Below, piece after piece: positions 49,091 through 60,638 of a DNA stretch of 64,000 nt. A model generated the notes under the pieces. The model saw only the letters and a list, made by a program, of their open reading frames with translations. It did no database searches and was not told the DNA's origin. The stretch comes from Morinoia aosen (taxonomy: Eukaryota; Arthropoda; Malacostraca; Amphipoda; Talitridae): NCBI GenBank assembly GCA_030386875.1, contig JASJYW010000026.1, positions 10,558,246 to 10,622,245 on the forward strand, in the 5' to 3' direction. The stretch's first letter is position 1. The number at the start of each line of letters is the position of its first letter. A program made the position numbers and the translations under genes.

Positions 49091-52000
49091 CCGTTTCCAC
49101 GGTCGACAGAGCTAAAATGCGTGTTTTGGGCCATTCCTAGGCCGAATGCGGTGAAAATCACGTCGTTTGCTGTTTCCCGTGGCGACATAGGCGGAAAGTG
49201 CATATTTAGCCGATTCCACGGTCGACAGAGCAAAAATGCGTGTTTTGGGCCATTCCTAGGCCGAATGCGGTGAAAATCACGTCGTTTGCTGTTTCCCGTG
49301 GCGACATAGGCGGAAAGTGCATATTTAGCCGATTCCACGGTCGACAGAGCTAAAATGCGTGTTTTGGGCCATTCCTAGGCCGAATGCGGTGAAAAACACG
49401 TCGTTTCCTGTTTCCCGTGGCGACATAGGCGGAAAGTGCATATTTAGCCGATTCCACGGTCGACAGAGCTAAAATGCGTGTTTTGGGCCATTCCTAGGCC
49501 GAATGCAGTGAAAATCACGTTGTTTGCTGTTTCCCGTGGCGACATAGGCGGAAAGTGCATATTTAGCCGTTTCCACGGTCGACAGAGCTAAAATGCGTGT
49601 TTTGGGCCATTCCTAGACCGAATGCGGTGAAAATCACGTCGTTTGCTGTTTCCCGTGGCGACATAGGCGGAAAGTGCATATTTAGCCGATTCCATGGTCG
49701 ACAGAGCTAAAATGCGTGTTTTGGGCCATTCCTAGGCCGAATGCGGTGAAAATCACGTCGTTTGCTGTTTCCCGTGGCGACATAGGCGGAAAGTGCATAT
49801 TTAGCCGATTCCACGGTCGACAGAGCTAAAATGCGTGTTTTGGGCCATTCCTAGGCCGAATGCAGTGAAAATCACGTCGTTTGCTGTTTCCCGTGGCGAC
49901 ATAGGCGGAAAGTGCATATTTAGCCGATTCCACGGTCGACAGAACTAAAATGCGTGTTTTGGGCCATTCCTAGGCCGAATGCGGTGAAAACCACGTCGTT
50001 TGCTGTTTCCCGTGGCGACATAGGTGGAAAGTGCATATTTAGCCGATTCCACGGTCGAAAGAGCTAAAATACGTGTTTTGGGCCATTCCTAGGCCGAATG
50101 CGGTGAAAATCACGTCGTTTGCTGTTTTCCGTGGCGACATAGGCGGAAACTGCATATTTAGCCGTTTCCACGGTCGACAGAGCTAAAATGCGTGTTTTGG
50201 GCCATTCCTAGACCGAATGCGGTGAAAATCACGTCGTTTGCTGTTTCCCGTAGCGACATAGGCGGAAAGTGCATATTTAGCCGATTCCACTGTCGACAGG
50301 GCTAAAATGCGTGTTTTTGGCCATTCCTAGGCCGAATGCGGTGAAAATCACGTCGTTTGCTGTTTCCCGTGGCGACATAGGCGGAAAGTGCATATTTAGC
50401 CGATTCCACGGTCGACAGGGCTAAAATGCGTGTTTTGGGACATTCCTAGGCCGAATGCGGTGAAAATCACGTCGTTCGCTGTTTCCCGTGGCGACATAGG
50501 CGGAAAGTGCATATTTAGCCGATTCCACGGTCGAAAGGGCTAAAATGCGTGTTTTGGGCCATTCTCAGGCCGAATGCGGAGAAAATCACGTCGTTTGCTG
50601 TTTCCCGCGGCGACATAGGCGGAAAGTGCATATTTACCCGATTCCACGGTCGACAGAGCTAAAATCCGTGTTTTGGGCCATTCCTAGGCCGAATGTGGTG
50701 AAAATCACGTCGTTTGCTGTTTTCCGTGGCGACATAGGCGGAAAGTGCATACATAGCCGATTCCACGGTCGACAGAGCTAAAATGCGTGTTTTGGGCCAT
50801 TCCTAGGCCGAATGCGGTGAAAATCACGTCGTTTGCTTTTTCCAGTGGCGACATAGGCGGAAAGTGCATATTTAGCCGATTCCACGGTCGACAGGGCTAA
50901 AATGCGTGTTTTTGGCCATTCCTAGGCCGAATGCTGTGAAAATCACGTCGTTTGCTGTTTCCCGTGGCGACATAGGCGGAAAGTGCATATTTAGACGATT
51001 CCACGGTCGACAGAGCTAAAATGCTTGTTTTGGGCCATTCCTAGGCCGAATGCGGTGAAAATCATGTCGTTTGCTGTTTCCCGTGGCGACATAGGCGGAA
51101 AGTGCATATTTAGCTGATTCCACGGTCGACAGAGCTAAAATGCGTGTTTTGGGCCATTCCTAGGCCGAATGCGGTGAAAATCACGTCGTTTGCTGTTTCC
51201 CGTGGCGACATAGGCGGAAAGTGCATATTTAGCCGATTCCACGGTCGACAGAGCTAAAATGCGTGTTTTTGGCCATTCCTAGGCCGAATGCGGTGAAAAT
51301 CACGTCGTTTGCTCTTTCCCGTGGCGACATAGGCGGAAAGTGCATATTTAATCGATTCCACGGTCGACAGAGCTAATATGTGTGTTTTTGGCCATTCCTA
51401 GGCCGAATGCGGTGAAAATCACGTCGTTTGCTGTTTCCGGTGGCGACATAGGCGGAAAGTGCATATTTAGCCGTTTCCACGGTCGACAGAACTAAAATGC
51501 GTGTTTTGGGCCATTCCTATGCCGAATGCGGTGAAAATCACGTCGTTTGCTGTTTCCCGTGGCGACATAGGTGGAAAGTGCATATTTAGCCGATTCCACG
51601 GTCGACAGAGCTAAAATGCGTGTTTTGGGCCATTCCTAGGCCGAATGCGGTGAAAATCACGTCGTTTGCTGTTTCCCGTGGCGACATAGGCGGAAAGTGC
51701 ATATTTAGCCGATTCCACGGTCGACAGAGCTAAAATGCGTGTTTTGGGCCATTCCTAGGCCGAATGCAGTGAAAATCACGGCGTTTGCTGTTTCCCGTGG
51801 CGACATAGGCGGAAAGTGCATATTTAGCCGATTCCACGGTCGACAGAGCTAAAATACGTGTTTGGGGCTTTTCCTAGGCCGAATGCGGTGAAAATCACGT
51901 CGTTTGCTGTTTCCCGTGGCGACATAGGCGGAAAGTGCATATATAGCCGTTTCTACGGTCGACAGGGATAAAATGCGTGTTTTGGGCCATTCCTAGGCCG

Positions 52001-52876
52001 AATGCGGTGAAAATCACGTCGTTTGCTGTTTCCCGTGGCGACATAGGCGGGAAGTGCATATTTAGCCGATTCCACGGTCGACAGGGCTAAAATGCGTGTT
52101 TTTGGCTATTCCTAGGCCGAATGCGGTGAAAACCACGTCGTTTGCTGTTTCCCGTGGCGACATAGGCGGAAAGTGCATATTTAGCCGTTTCCACGGTCGA
52201 CAGACCTAAAATGCGTGTTTGGGCCATTCCTAGGCCGAATGCGGTGAAAATCACGTCGTTTGCTGTTTCCCGTGGCGACATAGGTGGAAAGTGCATGTTT
52301 AGCCGTTTCCACGGTCGACAGAACTAAAATGCGTGTTTTGGGCCATTCCTAGGCCGAATGCGGTGAAAATCACGTCGTTTGCTACTTCCCGTGGCGACAT
52401 AGGCGGAAAGTGCATATTTAGCCGATTCCACGGTCGACAGAGCTAAAATGCGTGTTTTTGGCCATTCCTAGGCCGAATGCGGTGAAAATCACGTCGTTTG
52501 CTGTTTCCCGTGGCGACATAGGCGGAAAGTGCATATTTAGCCGATTCCACGGTCGACAGAGCTAAAATGCGTGTTTTTGGCCATTCCTAGGCCGAATGCG
52601 GTGAAAATCACGTCGTTTGCTGTTTCCCGTGGCGACATAGGCGGAAAGTGCATATTTAGCCGTTTCCACGGTCGACAGGGCTAAAATGCGTGTTTTGGGC
52701 CATTCCTAGGCCGAATGCGGTGAAAATCACGTCGTTTGCTGTTTCCCGTGGCGACATAGGCGGGAAGTGCATATTCAGCCGATTCCACGGTCGACAGGGC
52801 TAAAATACGTGTTTTTGGCCATTCCTAGGCCGAATGCGGTGAAAGCCACGTCGTTTGCTGTTTCCCGTGGCGACAT

Positions 52877-53376
52877 NNNNNNNNNNNNNNNNNNNNNNNN
52901 NNNNNNNNNNNNNNNNNNNNNNNNNNNNNNNNNNNNNNNNNNNNNNNNNNNNNNNNNNNNNNNNNNNNNNNNNNNNNNNNNNNNNNNNNNNNNNNNNNNN
53001 NNNNNNNNNNNNNNNNNNNNNNNNNNNNNNNNNNNNNNNNNNNNNNNNNNNNNNNNNNNNNNNNNNNNNNNNNNNNNNNNNNNNNNNNNNNNNNNNNNNN
53101 NNNNNNNNNNNNNNNNNNNNNNNNNNNNNNNNNNNNNNNNNNNNNNNNNNNNNNNNNNNNNNNNNNNNNNNNNNNNNNNNNNNNNNNNNNNNNNNNNNNN
53201 NNNNNNNNNNNNNNNNNNNNNNNNNNNNNNNNNNNNNNNNNNNNNNNNNNNNNNNNNNNNNNNNNNNNNNNNNNNNNNNNNNNNNNNNNNNNNNNNNNNN
53301 NNNNNNNNNNNNNNNNNNNNNNNNNNNNNNNNNNNNNNNNNNNNNNNNNNNNNNNNNNNNNNNNNNNNNNNNNNNN
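52877..53376. other. assembly gap of 500 N
   Basis: Exactly 500 N inside array C. Satellite is in the same orientation on both sides, so this is probably an unresolved or collapsed part of the array of unknown true size. Confidence 0.99.
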
Positions 53377-54340
53377 AAAGTGCATATTTAACCGATTCCA
53401 CGGTCGACAGGGCTAAAATGCGTGTTTTTGGCCATTCCTAGGCCGAATGCGGTGAAAATCACGTCGTTTGCTGTTTCCCGTGGCGACATAGGCGGAAAGT
53501 GCATATATAGCCGATTCCACGGTTCGACAGAGCTAAAATGCGTGTTTTGGGCCATTCCTAGGCCGAATGCGGTGAAAATCACGTCGTTTGCTGTTTCCCG
53601 TGACGACATAGGCGGAAAGTGCATATTTAGCCGTTTCCACGGTCGACAGAGCTAAAATGCGTGTTATGGGCCATTCCTAGGCCGAATGCGGTGAAAATCA
53701 CGTCGCTTGCTGTTTCCCGTGGCGACATAGGCGAAAAGTGCATATTTAGCCGATTCCACGGTCGACAGAGCTAAAATGCGTGTTTTGGGCCATTCCTAGG
53801 CCGAATGCGGTGAAAATCACGTCGTTTGCTGTTTCCCGTGGCGACATAGGCGGAAAGTGCATATTTAGCCGATTCCACGGTCGACAGGGCTAAAATGCGT
53901 GTTTATGGCCATTCCTAGGCCGAATGCGGTGAAAATCACGTCGTTTGCTGTTTCCCGTGGCGACATTGGCGGGAAGTGCATATTTAGCCGATTCCACGGT
54001 CGACAGAGCTGAAATGCGTGTTTGGGCTATTCCTAGGCCGAATGCGGTGAAAATCACGTCGTTTGCTGTTTCCCGTGGCGACATAGGCGGAAAGTGCATA
54101 ATTAGCCGATTCCACGGTCGACAGAGCTAAAATGCGTGTTTTGGGCCATTCCTAGGCCGAATGCGGTGAAAATCACGTCGTTTGCTGTTTCCCGTGGCGA
54201 CATAGGCGGAAAGTGCATATTTAGCCGTTTTCACGGTCGACAGAGCTAAAATGCGTGTTTTGGGCCATTCCTAGGCCGAATGCGGTGAAAATCACGTCGT
54301 TTGCTGTTTCCCGTGGCGACATAGGCGGAAAGTGCATATT

Positions 54341-57300
54341 TAGCCGATTACACGGTCGACAGAGCTAAAATGCGTGTTTTGGGCCATTCCTAGGCCGAAT
54401 GCGGTGAAAATCACGTCGTTTGACGTTTCCCGTGGCGACATAGGCGGAAAGTGCATATTTAGCCGATTACACGGTCGACAGAGCTGAAATGCGTGTTTTG
54501 GGCCATTCCTAGGCCGAATGCGGTGAAAATCACGTCGTTTGCTGTTTCCCGTGGCGATATAGGCGGAAAGTGCATATTTAGCCAATTCCACGGTCGACAG
54601 AGCTAAACCGCGTGTTTTGGGCCATTCCTAGGCCGAATGCGGGGAAAATCACGTCGTTTGCTGTTTCCCGTGGCGACATAGGCGGAAAGTGCATATTTAG
54701 CCGATTCCACGGTCGACAGAGCTAAAATGCGTGTTTTGGGCCATTCCTAGGCCGAATGCGGTGAAAATCACGTCGTTTGACGTTTCCCGTGGCGACATAG
54801 GCGGAAAGTGCATATTTAGCCGATTCCACGGTCGACAGAGCTAAAATGCGTGTTTTGGGCCATTCCTAGGCCGAATGCGGTGAAAATCACGTCGTTTGCT
54901 GTTTCCCGTGGCGACATAGGCGGAAAGTGCATATTTAGCCGATTCCACGATCGACAGAGCTAAAATGCGTGTTTTGGGCCATTCCTAGGCCGAATGCGGT
55001 GAAAATCACGTCGTTTGCTGTTTCCCGTGGCGACATAGGCGGAAAGTGCATATTTAGCCGATTCCACGGCCAACAGAGCTAAAATGCGTGTTTTGGGCCA
55101 TTCCTAGGCCGAATGCGGTGAAAATCGCGTCGTTTGCTGTTTCCCGTGGCGACATTAGCGGAAAGTGCATATTTAGCCGTTTCCACGGTCGACAGTGCTA
55201 AAATGCGTGTTATGGGCCATTCCTAGGCCGAATGCGGTGAAAATCACGTCGTTTGCTGTTTCCCGTGGCGACATAGGCGGAAAGTGCATATTTAGCCGAT
55301 TCCACGGTCGACAGAGCTAAAATGCGTGTTTTGGGCCATTCCTAGGCCGAATGCGGTGAAAATCACGTCGTTTGCTGTTTCCCGTGGCGACATTGGCGGG
55401 AAGTGCATATTTAGCCGATTCCACGGTCGACAGAGCTAAAATGCGTGTTTGGGCCATTCCTAGGCCGAATGCGGTGAAAATCACGTCGTTTGCTGTTTCC
55501 CGTGGCGACATAGGCGGAAAGTGCATAATTAGCCGATTCCACGGTCGACAGAGCTAAAATGCGTGTTTTGGGCCATTCCTAGGCCGAATGCGGTGAAAAT
55601 CACGTCGTTTGCTGTTTCCCGTGGCGACGTAGGCGGAAAGTGCATATTTAGCCGATTCCACGGTCGACAGAGCTAAAATGCGTGTTTTGGGCCATTCCTA
55701 GGCCGAATGCGGTGAAAATCACGTCGTTTGACGTTTCCCGTGGCGACATAGGCGGAAAGTGCATATTTAGCCGATTCCACGGTCGACAGAGCTAAAATGC
55801 GTGTTTTGGGCCATTCCTAGGCCGAATGCGGTGAAAATCACGTCGTTTGCTGTTTCCCGTGGCGACATAGGCGGAAAGTGCATATTTAGCCGATTCCACG
55901 ATCGACAGAGCTAAAATGCGTGTTTTGGGCCATTCCTAGGCCGAATGCGGTGAAAATCACGTCGTTTGCTGTTTCCCGTGGCGACATAGGCGGAAAGTGC
56001 ATATTTAGCCGATTCCACGGCCAACAGAGCTAAAATGCGTGTTTTGGGCCATTCCTAGGCCGAATGCGGTGAAAATCGCGTCGTTTGCTGTTTCCCGTGG
56101 CGACATTAGCGGAAAGTGCATATTTAGCCGTTTCCACGGTCGACAGTGCTAAAATGCGTGTTATGGGCCATTCCTAGGCCGAATGCGGTGAAAATCACGT
56201 CGTTTGCTGTTTCCCGTGGCGACATAGGCGGAAAGTGCATATTTAGCCGATTCCACGGTCGACAGAGCTAAAATGCGTGTTTTGGGCCATTCCTAGGCCG
56301 AATGCGGTGAAAATCACGTCGTTTGCTGTTTCCCGTGGCGACATTGGCGGGAAGTGCATATTTAGCCGATTCCACGGTCGACAGAGCTAAAATGCGTGTT
56401 TGGGCCATTCCTAGGCCGAATGCGGTGAAAATCACGTCGTTTGCTGTTTCCCGTGGCGACATAGGCGGAAAGTGCATAATTAGCCGATTCCACGGTCGAC
56501 AGAGCTAAAATGCGTGTTTTGGGCCATTCCTAGGCCGAATGCGGTGAAAATCACGTCGTTTGCTGTTTCCCGTGGCGACATAGGCGGAAAGTGCATATTT
56601 AGCCGATTCCACGGTCGACAGGGCAAAAATGCGTGTTTTTGGCCATTCCTAGGCCGAATGCTGTGAAAATCACGTCGTTTGCTGTTTTCCGTGGCGACAT
56701 AGGCGGAAAGTGCATATTTAGCCGTTTCCACGGTCGACAGAGCTAAACTGCGTGTTTTGGGCCATTCCTAGGCCGAATGCGGTGAAAATCACGTCGTTTG
56801 CTGTTTCCCGTAGCGACATAGGCGGAAAGTGCATATTTAGCCGATTCCACGGTCGACAGGGCTAAAATGCGTGTTTATGGCCATTCGTAGGCCGAATGCT
56901 GTGAAAATCACGTCGTTTGCTGTTTTCCGTGGCGACATAGGCGGAAAGTGCATATTTAGCCGATTCCACGGTCGACAGGGCTAAAATGCGTGTTTCTGGC
57001 CATTCCTAGGCCGAATGCGGTGAAAATCACGTCCTTTGCTGTTTCCCGTGGCGACATAGGCGGAAAGTGCATATATAACCGATTCCACGGTCGACAGGGC
57101 TAAAATGCGTGTTTTTGGCCATTCCTAGGCCGAATGCGGTGAAAATCACGTCGTTTGCTGTTTCCCGAGGCGACATAGGCGGAAAGCGCATATTTAGCCG
57201 ATTCCACGGTCGACAGAGCTAAAATGCGTGTTTTGGGCCATTCCTAGGCCGAATGCGGTGAAAATCACGTCGTTTGCTGTTTCCCGTGGCGACATAGGCG

Positions 57301-58978
57301 GAAAGTGCATATTTAGCCGTTTCCACTGTCGACAGAGCTAAAATGCGTGTTTTGGGCCATTCCTAGGCCGAATGCGGTGAAAATCAAGTCGCTTGCTGTT
57401 TCCCGTGGCGACATAGGCGAAAAGTGCATATTTAGCCGATTCCACGGTCGACAGAGCTATAATGCGTGTTTTGGGCCATTCCTAGGCCGAATGCGGTGAA
57501 AATCACGTCGTTTGCTGTTTCCCGTGGCGACATAGGCGGAAAGTGCATATTTAGCCGATTCCACGGTCGACAGGGCTAAAATGCGTGTTTATGGCCATTC
57601 CTAGGCCGAATGCGGTGAAAATCACGTCGTTTGCTGTTTCCCGTGGCGACATAGGCGGAAAGTGCATACTTAGCCGTTTCCACGGTCGACAAAGCTAAAA
57701 TGCGTGTTTTGGGCCATTCCTAGGCTGAATGCGGTGAAAATCACGTCGTTTGCTGTTTCCCGTGGCGACATAGGCGGAAAGTGCATATTTAGCCTATTCC
57801 ACGGTCGACAGAGCTAAAATGCGTGTTTTGGGCCATTCCTAGGCCGAATGCGGTGAAAATCACGTCGTTTGCTGTTTTCCGTGGCGACATAGGTGGAAAG
57901 TGCATATTTAGCCGTTTCCACGGTCGACAGAGCTAAAATGCGTGTTTTGGGCCATTCCTAGGCCGAATGCGGTGAAAATCACGTCGTTTGCTGTTTCCCG
58001 TGGCGACATAGGCGGAAAGTGCATATTTAGCCGATTCCACGGTCGACAGAGCTAAAATGCGTGTTTTGGGCCATTCCTAGGCCGAATGCGGTGAAAATCA
58101 CGTCGTTTGCTGTTTCCCGTGGCGACATAGGCGCAAAGTGCATATTTAGCCGATTCCACGGTCGACAGGGCTAAAATGCGTGTTTTTGGCCATTCCTAGG
58201 CCGAATGCGGTGAAAATCACGTCGTTTGCTGTTTTCCGTGGCGACATAGGTGGAAAGTGCATATTTAGCCGTTTCCACGGTCGACAGAGCTAAAATGCGT
58301 GTTTTGGGCCATTCCTAGGCCGAATGCGGTGAAAATCACGTCGTTTGCTGTTTCCCGTGGCGACATAGGCGGAAAGTGCATATTTAGCCGATTCCACGGT
58401 CGACAGAGCTAAAATTGCGTGTTTTGGGCCATTCCTAGGCCGAATGCGGTGAAAATCACGTCGTTTGCTGTTTCCCGTGGCGACATAGGCGGAAAGTGCA
58501 TATTTAGCCGATTCCACGGACGTCAGGGCTAAAATGCGTGTTTTGGGCCATTCCTAGGCCGAATGCGGTGAAAATCACGTCGTTTGCTGTTTCCCGTGGC
58601 GACATAGGCGGAAAGTGCATATTTAGCCGATTACACGGTCGACAGAGCTACAATGCGTGTTTTGGGCCATTCCTAGGCCGAATGCGGTGAAAATCACGTC
58701 GTTTGACGTTTCCCGTGGCGACATAGGCGGAAAGTGCATATTTAGCCGATTACACGGTCGACAGAGCTAAAATGCGTGTTTTGGGCCATTCCTAGGCCGA
58801 ATGCGGTGAAAATCACGTCGTTTGCTGTTTCCCGTGGCGATATAGGCGGAAAGTGCATATTTAGCCGATTCCACGGTCGACAGAGCTAAACCGCGTGTTT
58901 TGGGCCATTCCTAGGCCGAATGCGGGGAAAATCACGTCGTTTGCTGTTTCCCGTGGCGACATAGGCGGAAAGTGCATA
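54341..58978 (-). repeat. duplicated block pair 36 monomers apart near the end of array C
   Basis: A group of units with CGATTACACGG, TTTGACGTTTCCCG, GATATAGGCGG, GCTAAACCGCG and GCGGGGAAAATC occurs at 54341-54660 and again at 58624-58940, offset 4,283 bp (36 monomers). The second copy is cut by the insertion of element 2. Confidence 0.75.
54718..56620 (-). repeat. eight-monomer (951 bp) near-identical tandem duplication
   Basis: The succession TTTGACGTTTCCCG, CCACGGCCAACAG, AAAATCGCGTCG, GACATTAGCGG, GACAGTGCTAAAATG, GTGTTATGGGCC, GACATTGGCGGG and GTGCATAATTAGCC is repeated with an offset of 951 bp (for example 55061 and 56012). The two copies are identical over most of their length, the only clear difference I noted being GACGTAGGCGG at 55625. 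This is one of the youngest duplications in the window. Confidence 0.85.
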
Positions 58979-59244
58979 TGCCGTCACAAGTACGCATCTT
59001 CCCTGTGCGTATGTTCATACGTGTTCAAGACTACGCCCTAGAGCGGGCTAACCCCAATGCGCTTTGCTGTGTCAGCAATGTTAGGACTATATAAGGCTTG
59101 TGCGGAGTCCCCTCTGCGCACTTGGATCGTGTTCTACCTGTACAACGTCTCTACGAGTAAACTCGCACCGTAACCTGCGTATTCACTCTACCCTCCAAAG
59201 TCGCGACCCTAAAGATATAGACACATACAAGAAGGGGCGCGATA
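58979..59244 (+). repeat. 5' LTR of element 2
   Basis: 266 bp, starting TGCCGTCACAAG and ending GCGCGATA. From 59116 to the end (129 bp) it matches the element 1 LTR with about four differences. Upstream of that only short blocks such as TATGTT, TACGCC/CACGCC and GTCAGC are shared. The left boundary is set at the TG adjoining satellite sequence and could be off by one or two bases. Confidence 0.85.
59088..59095 (+). promoter_or_regulatory. TATA box in the LTR of element 2
   Basis: TATATAAG, 28 nt before the point (59116) where similarity to the element 1 LTR becomes continuous. That point is therefore the likely transcription start, and so the U3/R border. Confidence 0.7.
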
Positions 59245-59245
59245 T

Positions 59246-59258
59246 TGGTGGCACAGTA
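59246..59258 (+). other. primer-binding site of element 2
   Basis: TGGTGGCACAGTA one base after the LTR, identical to that of element 1. Confidence 0.7.
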
Positions 59259-60638
59259 TTAAAAGGAACCACGACGTGTTACACTTGTATTGGTGAAGTG
59301 AGATAACTTGAGTGACCTCTGTGATTTTTGAGGCAGGAGAAAAACTCTGAGGATTTGACGGTGATTCTGCATCGATATTGTTTCTACGGACTTCGAGTTC
59401 TGCAACGTGTTAGTGACTACGCTTCGCATCGTAAGAAGAGATTCTGCTGGATTTTTCGTCGAATTTATTATGGAAAAGATTTCACCAACAGGCCGAGAAG
59501 TTGAAGAGGCACCGGAAGATTACAAAAATATTTTCCGTTTCACGACGAAACGCGTTTCGGAAGAAATTATGAAGAAGACCTGCGGGATACTCTTGGACAT
59601 TCCTCTGGGTGTGCCTTACTCAGCGCGTATTGACCTAGAACAAGAAGGCGACGATTGTGTAATAAGGAGCTGCGTCAGTTTTCATCGTAAGAAGTAACGG
59701 GAGCGTCTACATCTTCGAGAACGTCTGCATCTTCAATTCATCAGTGATTGTGTTCGCTAAGATCTCTACGAACTATAGTTGTATTTTCTGATTCTTCAAG
59801 AACTGTTGTGTTAGTAAAAGTGGTAATTATTTTAAGTACCGAACAGTGCTATCATTTAAATAGAGTATCAACGTACTATCCTGCTACGCGCAAGGTGTAT
59901 AACTGTGAGAATAACTGATGGTTACGGAACTGTGTTAGTGCTGGCTCGCTGAGTATAGAGAGTGTACTTGTTGCTGGCCGTCGCTTCGCACCTACATCTG
60001 CACACGGAACCGAGAGCGACCTTGACGATCTGCTACATCGTCTGGCTGTGCACGAGCAGACTGCTTTGCGCACGACCCTGAGTTCAGCGGGTACGAGCGC
60101 TGACCTACTTCTTCGCTTGGCTGCTATTACTGCGTGGCAGAATTTGAAGTTAAGTAACCAGTAATTGTAAATTTTTTTTGGTTTCTTTCGTGTAACTAGG
60201 TACTTTCGGTATATTTTCAGTATTGTTATTGAGCTGTTAAGAATCTCATTTACATTGAGTGTGGAATTTCTTTGTTAGCAAATTGTTTAGCTGCAAATGT
60301 GGAAAGCTGCGAAGAGCTCGGATTTTAATAATTTTTTTTAGTGTTGATTACTGACGTGCATTTCTTTAATTTCATGCTATAGAAATTTTTTTATTTTCGT
60401 GGAAATTTCGTGGTATAATTTGGGTGATTGTGCGGTGAAATTATTATTGACGTGATAGGATTTTCAGAGTAATCAACGTGTCGGTGATGAAATTGTTGTG
60501 AGTTACTGAAGTGTTTTGGTTCTTGCCGTGTTCTTAATTTCGTTCGTTAAAGTAGATTTTGGTGTTTTGCTGGGATTTTATTGTTGGTGTGTTAGGATTT
60601 TAGGCGTATTTTGTGATTCCTTTGGAGTGTAAGTTACC
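59259..60638 (+). other. 5' leader of element 2
   Basis: About 1.39 kb, colinear with the element 1 leader. Besides the 75-codon ORF it holds a sense frame at 59919-60164 open for 81 codons without ATG; its later part would be Leu- and Ala-rich. That frame is also open in element 1 (34021-34260), with a changed C-terminus because of one inserted base. The remainder (60165-60638) is AT-rich with pyrimidine tracts and no coding signal. Confidence 0.65.
59470..59697 (+). CDS. small leader ORF (75 aa) upstream of gag, element 2
   Basis: ATG at 59470, TAA at 59695-59697. Counterpart of 34482-34709 in element 1, same length, with a few residue changes (for example Thr to Ile at residue 4 and Asp to Glu near residue 57). 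No family is recognised. The 12-mer CATCGTAAGAAG occurs at 59427-59438, just upstream of the ATG, and again at 59683-59694, overlapping the last codons, in both elements; each contains a GTAAGA splice-donor-like core. Role unknown. Confidence 0.4.
   Translation: MEKISPTGREVEEAPEDYKNIFRFTTKRVSEEIMKKTCGILLDIPLGVPYSARIDLEQEGDDCVIRSCVSFHRKK

Larger units (their letters stand above)
35203..58978 (-). repeat. satellite array C, 119-bp monomer, minus orientation
   Basis: About 196 monomers of the same unit and orientation as array B, interrupted only by the gap at 52877-53376. It begins with the duplicated ATGC of element 1 and ends at the LTR of element 2. Variants seen repeatedly include CGGTTTCCACGG versus CGATTCCACGG, GACATTTGCGG, GACATTGGCGG, GATATAGGCGG and GCGGGGAAAATC, and these mark several segmental duplications listed separately. 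Confidence 0.97.

Noticed and set aside
1104..58978. CRISPR-like array
   Set aside because: The repeats are contiguous 119-bp tandem units without unique spacers, and the context is eukaryotic with LTR retrotransposons.
1104..58978. CENP-B box in the monomer
   Set aside because: The segment around TTTCCCGTGGCGAC superficially resembles the CCCG side of the motif, but the required pattern TTCG....A..CGGG is not present on either strand.
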